64,000 nucleotides of DNA from JACVRW01 sp963814095. GTDB taxonomy: Bacteria > Actinomycetota > Thermoleophilia > Solirubrobacterales > Thermoleophilaceae. The notes under the pieces were generated by a model. That model saw only the letters and a list, made by a program, of their open reading frames with translations. It was not told the origin of the DNA and made no database searches. Position 1 is the first letter of the stretch. Every line of letters starts with the position of its first letter. This document shows, in pieces, positions 1 through 7,611 of the stretch. The position numbers and the translations under genes are program-made. The stretch covers positions 124,001 to 188,000 of the forward strand of contig CAWFBT010000001.1 in assembly GCA_963814095.1 (NCBI GenBank). The letters run 5' to 3'.

Positions 1-2
1 AA

Positions 3-77
3 CACGAACTGCCCTCGATGCCCGTAAACGTCACGCTAACCGGCTATGACCGCCGGAGCAGAAGGGACCTGCAGTGA
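3..77 (+). CDS. C-terminal tail of an upstream gene (partial)
   Basis: An open frame enters from the window edge and ends at TGA 75-77, whose last base is the first base of the next gene's ATG (TGATG overlap, an arrangement also seen at 44783, 46165 and 56099 here). Only about 24 residues are visible, ending NVTLTGYDRRSRRDLQ. The downstream genes suggest an Asp23 or AmaP-like envelope-stress protein, but the tail is too short to identify. Confidence 0.4.
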   Translation, partial: HELPSMPVNVTLTGYDRRSRRDLQ

Positions 78-271
78 TGAACCTCAAGCAGTTTCTCGGC
101 CTGCTCGGCTTTCTCTTCGTCGCGGCCTGGATCGCCTTCAACTTCGGCTACGCGGTCCTTTGCCTCGTGGGCGCCGGCCTCTTCTATGCCGTCGGCGCCC
201 TCCTTCAGGGAGAGCTCGACCTGGGCGAGGTCCAATCGCGCATTCAGCGCGCCCAGGGCACGCCGCGCTGA
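77..271 (+). CDS. small membrane protein, DUF2273-like
   Basis: 64-residue protein with one or two hydrophobic segments (about residues 7-45: LGLLGFLFVAAWIAFNFGYA, then VLCLVGAGLFYAVGALL) and a short charged tail. Size and layout match DUF2273-type small integral membrane proteins, which in Gram-positives accompany Asp23/AmaP envelope-stress genes. The ATG at 77 overlaps the preceding stop; a GTG at 74 would add one residue. It lies just ahead of an ECF sigma factor and an Asp23 protein, so a membrane anchor or stress-module role is inferred from context. Confidence 0.65.
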   Translation: MNLKQFLGLLGFLFVAAWIAFNFGYAVLCLVGAGLFYAVGALLQGELDLGEVQSRIQRAQGTPR

Positions 272-302
272 GCGAAAGCAACCTACGACCGCCGGCCCGC
301 GC

Positions 303-839
303 GTGTTTGAGCAGGTCGATGATCGGTTCCTGCTCGATGCCGCCCGGGACGGTGACCTGGATGCCTTCGCGATGCTGGTCCGCCGCCACCAAGTGGCGGT
401 CTACCGCGTGGCGCTGCGCATGCTCGCCTCCGAGGCGGACGCGCAGGACGCCACCCAGGAGACATTCGTGCGCGCCTGGCGCGGCCTGCGCAGGTTTCGC
501 GGAAACAGCGCCGTGAGCACCTGGCTCTACCGGATCGTGACGCGCCGCTGTCTCGATCTGATCGCCATGCGTAGACCGGCCGCGGACCTCGAACAAACCG
601 ATCTTCCTGCCCACGACGACCCCGCGAAGACCGCCGAGGAGCGCGAGCGGCTGCGGGCGGTGACGCGCGCCATCGCCGCCCTGCCGGGCGACCAACGCGC
701 GGCCTTGGTGCTGCGCGAGTTCGAGGGCCTCTCCTACGACCAGATCGCCGAGGTTATGCATACCAGCGTGCCGGCCGTGAAGGGCCGCATCCATCGGGCG
801 CGCCTGGCTGTCCTGACGGGGACTACGGCATGGCGGTGA
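303..839 (+). CDS. ECF RNA polymerase sigma factor
   Basis: 178 residues from GTG 303. The N-terminal half carries sigma-70 region 2 (DAFAMLVRRHQVAVYRVALRMLA, then DAQDATQETFVRAWRGLRRFRG and STWLYRIVTRRCLDL) and the C-terminal half region 4 (LPGDQRAALVLREFEGLSYDQIAEV...SVPAVKGRIHRARL). This two-domain length is normal for an extracytoplasmic-function sigma factor. The start was set at GTG because upstream codons in the same frame lack sigma homology and run through the previous gene. The 3' end overlaps the next gene, which carries an anti-sigma-type zinc motif, by 10 nt, implying co-translation and probable control of this factor by that protein. Confidence 0.9.
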   Translation: MFEQVDDRFLLDAARDGDLDAFAMLVRRHQVAVYRVALRMLASEADAQDATQETFVRAWRGLRRFRGNSAVSTWLYRIVTRRCLDLIAMRRPAADLEQTDLPAHDDPAKTAEERERLRAVTRAIAALPGDQRAALVLREFEGLSYDQIAEVMHTSVPAVKGRIHRARLAVLTGTTAWR

Positions 840-1399
840 CAGCGCACGCTGATCACCTTCCCTGCGGCGTCGCGCTCGAAGCGCTGGTGAACCAGATCGT
901 CGAGCACCAGCCACCGGCCGAGCCGGCGCACCAGACCCGCTGCCCCTACTGCCAGGAGGCGCTGCGCAAGCTTGGGCACGGCTGGGACGACCTCCAAGAA
1001 CTGACTCGCGTCCCCGTGTCGATACCACCGACACTCACCGCCCGGATCATGGCTCGCGTGCGCGCGCTCGCCGCCCAGGTCGCCACGCACATCGTTGTCG
1101 GACACCCGCGCGGCAGCACACGCATAAGCCATGGCGTGATTGCTCGAATCATCGGACGTCAGGCGGCGGCGGTGCCCGGCGTCCTCTTCGCCTCCGCCCG
1201 GCCCGTCGTGCGCGACCCCTCCGAGCCCCGCCGACTCGGCGTGGTCATCCGGCTCGTCATCTCCTACGGCCCGCGGATCGAGCCACTCGCGCGCACGCTG
1301 CGGCAGCGCCTTCGACGACGCGTGCCGCGCCTGACGGGCGCCGAGCTCGACCGCATCGACGTCATCGTCGACGACATCGGCGAGCCTCCGGCGCGGTAG
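830..1399 (+). CDS. anti-sigma zinc motif fused to Asp23/Gls24 domain
   Basis: 189 residues. Residues about 32-39 contain HQTRCPYC, which fits the HX3CX2C zinc motif of ZAS anti-sigma factors. From about residue 95 the chain reads TRISHGVIARIIGRQAAAVPGV and continues through VVIRLVISYGPRIEPLARTLRQRL to a C-terminal DVIVDDI, the pattern of an Asp23/Gls24 alkaline-shock domain. No membrane segment is present, so it would be cytoplasmic. It overlaps the sigma gene by 10 nt. Inference: it binds the ECF factor through the zinc helix and couples release to envelope stress. The fusion is visible; the mechanism is not. A simple Asp23 protein with an accidental HxxxCxxC is the alternative. Confidence 0.75.
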   Translation: MAVTAHADHLPCGVALEALVNQIVEHQPPAEPAHQTRCPYCQEALRKLGHGWDDLQELTRVPVSIPPTLTARIMARVRALAAQVATHIVVGHPRGSTRISHGVIARIIGRQAAAVPGVLFASARPVVRDPSEPRRLGVVIRLVISYGPRIEPLARTLRQRLRRRVPRLTGAELDRIDVIVDDIGEPPAR

Positions 1400-1414
1400 T
1401 GCGCTTCGAGAGGG

Positions 1415-1582
1415 ATGTTCGCGGGCCTCACCAACGCCGAGATCTCCGAAGCGCTCGTCCTCTCAGAAGCCGCGGTCAAGACCCACGTCTCCCGCCTGCT
1501 CGGCAAGCTCGGCCTCCGCGAACGCGTCCAGGCCGTCATCTACGCCTACGAGACCGGCCTCATCGCTCCCCGCAAAGACTGA
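1415..1582 (+). pseudogene. remnant of a NarL/LuxR-type response regulator HTH
   Basis: A 55-codon frame encodes GLTNAEISEALVLSEAAVKTHVSRLLGKLGLRERVQAVIYAYETGL, the C-terminal HTH of NarL/FixJ response regulators. Receiver domain and linker are missing. Just upstream another frame reads ERDV, resembling the EREVL that normally precedes this helix, so a short out-of-frame deletion is likely. GAGAGGG sits before the ATG and might allow translation, but a free HTH is not a normal protein of this family. Confidence 0.7.
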
Positions 1583-2047
1583 CGATTTAGCAGGGCTATG
1601 CGGATGGGCCGAGTAGGGGTCGAGGCTACGACCTACAGACCCTGAGACCACACGATCCCGCCTCAGGCGCAGGCCTCAGGGAACTGGGGCTAATGGCAAC
1701 CCATAGCCCTTGGGTTTTGCACCGCGTACTCGCGGCACCTCACGCCGGCGCGGTGACGCAGCGGGGTTGGTTTTCCAGCTCCCCGCACATCCAGGAGCCC
1801 TGCCGAGCGACTCGTCGTCGGCGTGCCGCTTGCGCCGAAGAGCAGGCACGTGACAGCGCTGGCGGAGACGCTCGCCGCTCGTCCTAGGCAGTCGTCTTGC
1901 CGACGCCGCACGAGACGCTCGCTTCCTGGCGCGAAGCAGTAGCCGCGGCCCCTGGTAGCTCTCCGGGTGGGCGCCCGCGGTTCTGGGCCGTCGCTCTCCG
2001 CCGTCGTTACGGCGCCGAGTCGTGCCGAGCGTCAGTCGGAGTCCCGC
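1583..2047. other. gap without recognisable gene
   Basis: No frame here shows a family I recognise, no convincing start signal and no strong hairpin. I see nothing to annotate. Confidence 0.5.
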
Positions 2048-2449
2048 TCAGCTGGATGAGCCTGTCCAAGCGGGCGAAGGCATTGGGGACCTCGCGCTCG
2101 TCTCTTCGCGGAGCTCGGCGGTCCGATAGAAAACGCGGCGGTCGACCGTTCCGCCGGCAACCCGGATGGACAGGTGCCGCGCCTCACTGCGCGCTAGTAG
2201 GGCGACGATCTGCAGCAGCACGTCAGCGAGCACCCACGCCGCGGGGCCCGAGAGCGCTGCCGCGAACTCGTCGCCGCGCCCGGCGAGCAGGAACGCGAGC
2301 ATCGCCGCGGTGACCAGCGAGCCCACAACCGTGATCGGCATCTGTCGGCGGCGACCGAAGTCGCGCAGGGCGACGGTCAGTTCGGCCAGCCAACTCGCAG
2401 CGCGCGGTCGCGAGGCCAGGCCGATCGGTTCGCTACCCGCGAGCGGCAT
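2048..2449 (-). CDS. hypothetical membrane protein
   Basis: 133 residues from ATG 2449. A basic stretch (ALRDFGRRRQ) precedes one clear transmembrane segment (MPITVVGSLVTAAMLAFLLAG, about residues 37-57) and a second weaker hydrophobic stretch (AAWVLADVLLQIVALLA). The tail LSIRVAGGTVDRRVFYRTAELREE has the look of a soluble beta-type end. I do not recognise the family. It stands alone between gaps, so no function is inferred; codon use is consistent with a real gene. Confidence 0.5.
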   Translation of the reverse strand: MPLAGSEPIGLASRPRAASWLAELTVALRDFGRRRQMPITVVGSLVTAAMLAFLLAGRGDEFAAALSGPAAWVLADVLLQIVALLARSEARHLSIRVAGGTVDRRVFYRTAELREETSARSPMPSPAWTGSSS

Positions 2450-2563
2450 CGCCGCCTCCGATCGGCCCGTCACCGCCCGACAGCACAGAGATCGCACGTC
2501 GTGCTTCTCCGTGCGATCGGGAGCTCCGCGAGGATGCCGCCAATCCTGGTGTTGGCAATGGGG

Positions 2564-2872
2564 CTAGCCCTCGGCCTCGGCCGGCTGTCCGGCGAGGATG
2601 GCCAGCAGGTCGCCGATCTTCTGCTCGCGGGCGAGCGGGTCGGGGAGGGGAAGGTGGGACTGGATCGTGTAGCGGTTGCGGCGGCCGTTGCGCCTGCGCG
2701 AGATGTAGCCGGCGGCGGCGAGCTCGACGACGATCCGGTGCGCGGCGCGTTCGGTGATCCTGACCGCGTCGCCGATCTCGCGCAGGCGGATGCCGGGGTC
2801 TTGCGCGATGCAGAGCAGCACCTGGGCATGGTTGGTGAGAAACGACCAGCTGGGCGTTCCGTCCTGACGCAT
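2564..2872 (-). CDS. winged-helix transcriptional regulator (MarR/ArsR-like)
   Basis: 102 residues. The sequence FLTNHAQVLLCIAQDPGIRLREIGDAVRITERAAHRIVVELAAAGYISRRRNGRRNRYTI is a classic winged helix: H1, helix-turn-helix (about residues 29-56), then a basic wing; a short C-terminal helix (REQKIGDLLAILAG) may dimerise. ATG 2872 was chosen because the family starts just before the W-F-L-T-N-H motif; an upstream ATG at 2908 would add 12 residues. It is divergent from the zinc-ribbon operon at 2945 and probably acts on the short region between them. Confidence 0.8.
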   Translation of the reverse strand: MRQDGTPSWSFLTNHAQVLLCIAQDPGIRLREIGDAVRITERAAHRIVVELAAAGYISRRRNGRRNRYTIQSHLPLPDPLAREQKIGDLLAILAGQPAEAEG

Positions 2873-2944
2873 GCACAGTAGCTTAGCGTTTCTAGACTCA
2901 ATTGTCATGTATACTTGCCTGTGACACCGACCGAAGGCGGCCTG

Positions 2945-3298
2945 ATGCCCCACTTCAAATGCGTAGCCTGCAAGACCCGTCTGTGCAGCACGGCCACCCC
3001 GGCCGAACTGGTCGGTGATCTGTGCCCCGGCTGCGGCTCGCTGCTCGAACCGGTCGGCGAGCTCGCTGAGATCGTCGGCTTCCGAGCCATCAAGCGGCGC
3101 GACAGCGCGGCCGAGGACAACCCGCCGGGCGCACATGAGCGGATCGCCGGTCAGGTCGACGACTTCTTCGCCCGCCGCGAGGCGATTCTCGCCCAGGCGC
3201 GGCTTGACGCCGGGCGCTGGGTCGATGCCGGCGGCAGCTTCAGCCCCGAGGCGGTGGCCGAGGCAATGGCCCTGCCCACACCAGAGGAGTACCCGTGA
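2945..3298 (+). CDS. small zinc-ribbon protein
   Basis: 117 residues from ATG 2945. An N-terminal zinc ribbon (HFKCVACKTRLC...GDLCPGCGSLLEPVG, two CxxC knuckles) is followed by a helical region with ERIAGQVDDFFARREAILAQARLDAGRW. Function unknown; a nucleic-acid or protein-binding ribbon is typical. It is the first of three overlapping genes: its TGA lies inside the GTGA that starts the next gene, so the three are probably one transcript read divergently from the winged-helix gene at 2564-2872. Confidence 0.7.
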   Translation: MPHFKCVACKTRLCSTATPAELVGDLCPGCGSLLEPVGELAEIVGFRAIKRRDSAAEDNPPGAHERIAGQVDDFFARREAILAQARLDAGRWVDAGGSFSPEAVAEAMALPTPEEYP

Positions 3299-3501
3299 AC
3301 GCCACCGCCGCGCGGCCGGCGCAGCGCTACCGCTGCCGCTGCGAGCACGTGTTTCAGGTCTTCGGCCTAGGGCGGCACCGGCGCTTCTACGAACTCGACG
3401 ACCAGGCCTGGAGGCGCCCCGTGATCGCGAGGGCCTGTCCCTCCTGTCAGCGCCGCCTGCCCACAACTCGTGGGCTGCTGTCGCTGGAGACGCGGCCATG
3501 A
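3295..3501 (+). CDS. very small zinc-ribbon protein
   Basis: 68 residues starting at GTG 3295, overlapping the previous stop by 4 nt. It shows a split knuckle: YRCRCEHVFQVFG near residue 12 and CPSCQRR near residue 48, so four Cys could bind one zinc. The intervening LGRHRRFYELDDQAWRRPV is positively charged. No named family is recognised. Translational coupling to genes on both sides (ATGA at its end) argues that it is real. Confidence 0.65.
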   Translation: MNATAARPAQRYRCRCEHVFQVFGLGRHRRFYELDDQAWRRPVIARACPSCQRRLPTTRGLLSLETRP

Positions 3502-4268
3502 AGATCCTCGAGCGCCTGCGCAACCGCTCGTTGCACGGAGAGGCCGACGCTCCCGACTTAGGGAAAGCGAGCTCGGCAGACGAGCAGCGGCTCCCGATCG
3601 CCCGCTACGACCAGCTCGATGGCAAGCAGGTCGTCCCGCAGCTTTCTCAGCTCTCGCAGGTCGAGCTGGCCGCCGTCGAGGCCCACGAGCGCTCGCACCG
3701 AGAGCGCCCGGTCGTGCTCAACCGGCTGCGCTGGCTGAGGGGCAACGAGCCGCTGCCGGGATACGACGCACTCGACTCAGACGAGATCGTCCGAGCGCTG
3801 GCCGGCGCGGACGCAGCAACCGTCAAAGCCGTGCGCTCATACGAACGCCACCACCGCGACCGCCGCGACGTGCGAGCAGAAGTCGCACGCGTCATGCCCA
3901 CGGCACAGGCAAGTGCCGGACAGGATCGCGCCCGCGAACAGAAGGCCGCGCTCGTCAAAGCAGGCATCCGGTCCGATCCGCCCGCCACACGAACGGACGT
4001 CGACCACCCGCCGGCGATGAAGAACAAGATCCATCGCAGCCGCTTCGACCGCGTGGACGCACAGCGCGACGAGCGCAACGAGCGAGAGCGGCTGCGTGAC
4101 GAAGCGCGCTACCGTCGCGAGCGCCTCGAGCTCTATCGGGCACGGCTCTACGGCGGGCGCGCGGCCAGCCAGGGCAAACTCAGGGAGCTCCAACGACTCT
4201 CCGACGGTGCCGCTGCCCGTCTTCGCCGGGCCGAGGCAGCGGCCCCGCCTGATCGTCCCGCCGCCTGA
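3498..4268 (+). CDS. hypothetical protein with two YDxL...YExxHxxR repeats
   Basis: 256 residues. Two tandem helical repeats are visible: about residues 32-75 (IARYDQLDGKQVVPQLSQLS then VEAHERSHRERPVVLNRL) and about 84-130 (PGYDALDSDEIVRALAG then VRSYERHHRDRRDVRAEV). I believe this repeat corresponds to a small actinobacterial domain (DUF8129-type), otherwise of unknown function. The C-terminal third is Arg/Glu-rich and probably a charged coiled coil (RDERNERERLRDEARYRRERLELYRARL). It overlaps the preceding gene by 4 nt and closes the zinc-ribbon operon. Confidence 0.75.
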   Translation: MKILERLRNRSLHGEADAPDLGKASSADEQRLPIARYDQLDGKQVVPQLSQLSQVELAAVEAHERSHRERPVVLNRLRWLRGNEPLPGYDALDSDEIVRALAGADAATVKAVRSYERHHRDRRDVRAEVARVMPTAQASAGQDRAREQKAALVKAGIRSDPPATRTDVDHPPAMKNKIHRSRFDRVDAQRDERNERERLRDEARYRRERLELYRARLYGGRAASQGKLRELQRLSDGAAARLRRAEAAAPPDRPAA

Positions 4269-4301
4269 GCGTTACCACGCGCGCGCCGGCGTGCCCGGTA
4301 A

Positions 4302-5339
4302 CTACGCGCTCTCGCGGCGCGCCCGGGCGACGGCGTCCGCGGCCGTGCGCACGCCGAGCTTGGCCTCCAGGCGCTCTAGCCGCTCGCGGACCGCGCGCAG
4401 GCTGAGGAACAGCTCACAAGCGATCTCCGCCTCGTCCTCAATCGCGGCCGCCGCGCGCAGCACCTCGGTCTCGCGCGGGGTCAGCCCGAGGCGGTCGAGC
4501 GCGTCCGTGCGGAAGCCGGCGACCTCCTCCTCGAGTAGCAGCGCGTGCGGATCGCCGGGCACCAGCCGGACGGTCAGGCGCCGGCCCTCGCGCTCGCTGA
4601 CGAGCGGCGGGCGCGGCGGCAGCGCAAGCCAGGACGCGACCGGTCCCGGCAGCCAGCCCGGATGCTCGGCCGCCCCGAAATGCTCGGCGAGCCAACGGAC
4701 AGCGTCGACGCTCGAGAGCTCGACCTCGCCGTAACGGTCTAACAGCACGACGGCGGCGCCCGGGGGCGGCTCAGCCGCGAGAGCGCGGACTAGGCGCCCG
4801 CGCGCCTCCGCGGCCCGCAACGCGGCCTCGAGGCCGGGACGCACGATGTCGAGCACGTCGCGGTCGCGCTCCGAGAACTCGCGCTCGGTGCGTCCGAGCC
4901 CGGCGACCACCGCCTCGCCGCGACCGGTGCGCATGCCGATCGCGATCCCGTACTCGACGCCGGACCGGTGGAGCAGCTCGCCGTACAGCTCGCTGCGGGA
5001 CAGGCCGTGAGGCTCGACGGCCTCGGAGAGGCGCAGCGCCGGACGCCGCCGGGCGTTGTGCGCGGCCAGCAGCGGGTGACCCGCCGCGTCGCCCACGATG
5101 GCCTCAAACGCGCCGGGCGGCTCGGCCCCGGCCGGGACCGCCGCGTGGCGGACGACGCCCGTGGCGAGCTCGACCCGGTCCCAGGTCAGCACGTCCGCGG
5201 GAACGAGCTCGGCGAGCGCCCGGAGCGCACGACCACGCAGTTCGGCCTCCGTCCAGGCCTCGACGAGCGCGCGGGCGAGCCCGTGCGCCGCGTCCACGTC
5301 CGTGTCGGCGAGCCAGGGCATGGCGTCAGCAGTGAACAT
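4302..5339 (-). CDS. LuxR-family transcriptional regulator
   Basis: 345 residues. The last 60 residues hold a LuxR HTH: LTPRETEVLRAAAAIEDEAEIACELFLSLRAVRERLERLEAKLGVRTAADAV. Before it is a GAF-like sensory region (VLTWDRVELATGVVRHAAVP...EYGIAIGMRTGRGEAVVAGLGRTEREFSERDRDVLDIVRPGLEAAL). No receiver domain is present, so it is a ligand- or signal-sensing one-component regulator. ATG 5339 has GAGG just upstream; ATG 5321 is a weaker alternative. The turn of the HTH carries an unusual insertion (AIEDEAEIA). It stands alone; targets cannot be inferred. Confidence 0.85.
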   Translation of the reverse strand: MFTADAMPWLADTDVDAAHGLARALVEAWTEAELRGRALRALAELVPADVLTWDRVELATGVVRHAAVPAGAEPPGAFEAIVGDAAGHPLLAAHNARRRPALRLSEAVEPHGLSRSELYGELLHRSGVEYGIAIGMRTGRGEAVVAGLGRTEREFSERDRDVLDIVRPGLEAALRAAEARGRLVRALAAEPPPGAAVVLLDRYGEVELSSVDAVRWLAEHFGAAEHPGWLPGPVASWLALPPRPPLVSEREGRRLTVRLVPGDPHALLLEEEVAGFRTDALDRLGLTPRETEVLRAAAAIEDEAEIACELFLSLRAVRERLERLEAKLGVRTAADAVARARRESA

Positions 5340-6176
5340 ACACCTCGCCGTGCGCCGTTCCAGGTCGGCTGTCCTGCGCCGTCGGCAGCGGCGCGAGCGC
5401 GCGATCAGAACCCGGCGCCGACAGGAACCTGCCCGTCGAGGACGGCAGCCAAACCATGGCGGGGCAGGCGGCGGCACGCGGGCCATGCGCCTGTGCGCCG
5501 GCGCGGCGCGCGGGTGACGCTTCTTCGGGCGCGAGCTCCGAGGCGCGCGCCCGACGGAAGGCCGCAGGCGTCGAGAAGCAGGATTCGCTCAGGACGCGTC
5601 TCGTACGGGTGCCTCACCTGCCCGCACCAGATGTCGCGTGGCGCTGACGCATCGGGGGCTGTGCGTCGCCGAAGGTCTTGGTCTCACGCTTCGCCGGGTC
5701 AGCTTCGCACGCCCATGCCCGTCGGCCCGATAAGCGGCGTAATACGCCGCCAGCTTGATCTCCTCAACAGCGGCGATCACGAACACGCGAAGTGATCCCG
5801 GGCAGCCACCCCGGCACAGTCGGTGGCACAACGGCTCTTGACCGCGATCACCCAAGAACTTCGTGCCCGTAGCTCGAAGCGTCCCCGACCACACCGGGCG
5901 CCACCACCTGGGGCAGGGCGCGATGGCCGCCGCGGCGGGGCAGCGAGCCGGTTGGTTGGGTACCGGCCCGGGAAAGGAGTACTGTGGGTAGTTGAGCTGA
6001 CCCTTCGGGCAGGACTTCAGCCTCTAAGCCCGAAAGCCACCGAAGCGCGACAGCGCCGAGGCGCGGAGCTTGAGGCCATGATCGAGACCCGCAGGGCCTA
6101 GCCGCCTATTCACGCGGTAGGTCTCTTCCCTCTTCCTCTCGCGCGACACCTCCAGAGGGTCGGGAGGTCTTCGACC
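5340..6176. other. gap without confident gene
   Basis: Frames in this stretch have arginine-rich, low-complexity translations typical of shadows of GC-rich DNA. A frame ending at 6101 (ending EARQRRGAELEAMIETRRA) is weakly protein-like but has no recognisable family or credible start. I annotate nothing here. Confidence 0.5.
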
Positions 6177-6488
6177 ATGCAAACGCAGCGCACCCTCGAC
6201 GGAGCGCCCACCCCAGCGTCGCCAGAGTCGACGTTCGTCGCGGCGCCAGTGGTGCCCCAGCGCTCGGCGCGTCGAGCGACCGCGCGTCGCGCCAGCAACC
6301 GTCGCGCCACGGCCCGTCAGCGCAAGGACGACGTCGAAGGGCGCATCATCGAATACCTCAAAGACCACCCGCAGAGCACTACCGGCGACCTCGCGAAGGG
6401 ATTGAACGCCAACCGCGGCACGATCGCCGCAGGGCTCTCGCACCTAGTTAGGGCCAGCGAGATCACGAGGAACTCCGCGGCCAAATAG
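6177..6488 (+). CDS. small winged-helix DNA-binding protein
   Basis: 103 residues with GGGAGGT upstream of ATG 6177. The first 45 residues are basic and alanine-rich (RSARRATARRASNRRATARQRK), like a nucleic-acid-binding tail. Residues about 50-98 form a winged-helix core: VEGRIIEYLKDHPQSTTGDLAKGLNANRGTIAAGLSHLVRASEITRNS. Similar small proteins with disordered basic tails are common in actinobacteria; role unknown. Confidence 0.7.
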   Translation: MQTQRTLDGAPTPASPESTFVAAPVVPQRSARRATARRASNRRATARQRKDDVEGRIIEYLKDHPQSTTGDLAKGLNANRGTIAAGLSHLVRASEITRNSAAK

Positions 6489-6513
6489 CCATGCCGTCAC
6501 CCTCAGCCACCGC

Positions 6514-6741
6514 ATGACGTTCGAGGCGCGCGCCTCCGACCAAGAGATCGGACCGACCATCACCGCAGCGCTCGACGACGGCCCTCTGCGAGGCACACGC
6601 GTCGAGGCTGAGGTGGTCGAGGGCCGCCCGCCAAGCACGGTCAATGTGCCTGCCGACGACGGCAGCACGTGCCGCTACTGCCTCAAGGAGTGGATGCAGG
6701 GCGGTCCGTCGGCGGTCTACACGTTTCTCTACCGCGTGTAG
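6514..6741 (+). CDS. small conserved-looking hypothetical protein
   Basis: 75 residues. The C-terminal half (DDGSTCRYCLKEWMQGGPSAVYTFLYRV) has the composition of a folded domain, with one CxxC and several aromatics, unlike neighbouring shadow frames. It follows the winged-helix gene by 25 nt. No family is recognised. The shine-dalgarno is weak, so the exact start is uncertain. Confidence 0.45.
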   Translation: MTFEARASDQEIGPTITAALDDGPLRGTRVEAEVVEGRPPSTVNVPADDGSTCRYCLKEWMQGGPSAVYTFLYRV

Positions 6742-6789
6742 ACACCCCGCGGCACACGCCGTCGGCCGCGTCGAGGCGCCGCTCCCCCC

Positions 6790-7095
6790 CGGCGCCCTTC
6801 CTCGTGCTGGGGATCGGCCTGGTGCCGTCAGCCCACTCGGGCGCGGGTTCCCGACGGGCGCCGTGGACACCACCAACGGGCTCACGCAGGACGACCTGCG
6901 CCACCGTGACCCGCGCTTCCGGGGCGAGCACCCGGAGCGCAACCGGGCTCCTCGTCTCGAGGCGCGCTGGCTGGCCGGCGACTGCGGGGTCACGCGCCGG
7001 CAGCTCGCGCTGTCGTGGCTGCTGGCCCAGGACGGCGACGTGGTCCCGATCCCCGGCACGAAGCGGATCGAACGCCTGGAGCCCTCAGGCCGCAC
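6790..7095 (+). pseudogene. aldo/keto reductase remnant (frameshifted, truncated at both ends)
   Basis: Two frames together rebuild the C-terminal half of an aldo/keto reductase of the YakC/Tas type. One frame reads APFLVLGIGLVPSAHS; the next continues SPLGRGFPTGAVDTTNGLTQDDLRHRDPRFRGEHPERN and then VTRRQLALSWLLAQDGDVVPIPGTKRIERLEPS, matching the family's SPLGRGFLTG and VPIPGTKR motifs. The catalytic half (Asp-Tyr-Lys-His) is absent. The shift lies near 6830. This is a decayed gene. Confidence 0.75.
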
Positions 7096-7611
7096 AGTGC
7101 GGGTCGTCGCCGCGAGCCGGTACGGCGGCCCGGACTCTCGGCGCTCGGGCGGGGCTCTGTCGACGAGCCCCGCCCGCTGCTGTCCGAGCAGCGCGGTTGT
7201 ACGCGGCGGCTGCGCCGGTGAGCCGACGGCGGCCGGCTCGCTCGTGATCTCCAGGAGCGAGCCGTCACTGCCAACGCGGTAGCCGGTGACGCGGCCGCCC
7301 GTCGTCCCGTGCCGGGGCTCACGACGTATCGGATCGGACGAACTGGAGGAGGCCCGGTGGGCATCCCGAGGGCTCCCGCATTGCCGGCGAATGCGGGTCG
7401 GCTTGTGCCGACGACGCTCTCGTTCATCGTCCACTGCGGGAGCCAGCTCGGTGCCGGCCGAGACGCTCGCATGTCGCGCATTGCGACGCGGGGCGACCCT
7501 AGGCAATCGCGCTCGCTGTTCGTCCGCAGCAGGCGTCTCGTCACTGTCGGCGCAGACGACTGCCTTCAGACGATCTCGGGTGTCGGTCCGATGGGTGCGG
7601 GACCGGTGTCC
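7096..7611. other. gap without confident gene
   Basis: Apart from the inverted repeat at 7147-7175 nothing coding is recognisable. The stretch separates the aldo/keto reductase remnant from a lipoprotein gene that ends at 7612. Confidence 0.5.
7147..7175. repeat. perfect inverted repeat / stem-loop
   Basis: GGGCGGGGCT (7147-7156) and AGCCCCGCCC (7166-7175) are exact reverse complements around a 9-nt loop. There is no T-run on either side, so it is at best a GC-only terminator-like stem. Confidence 0.6.

Noticed and set aside
5823..6101. Possible 92-residue protein
   Set aside because: No ribosome-binding site, no recognisable family, and skewed composition over most of its length.
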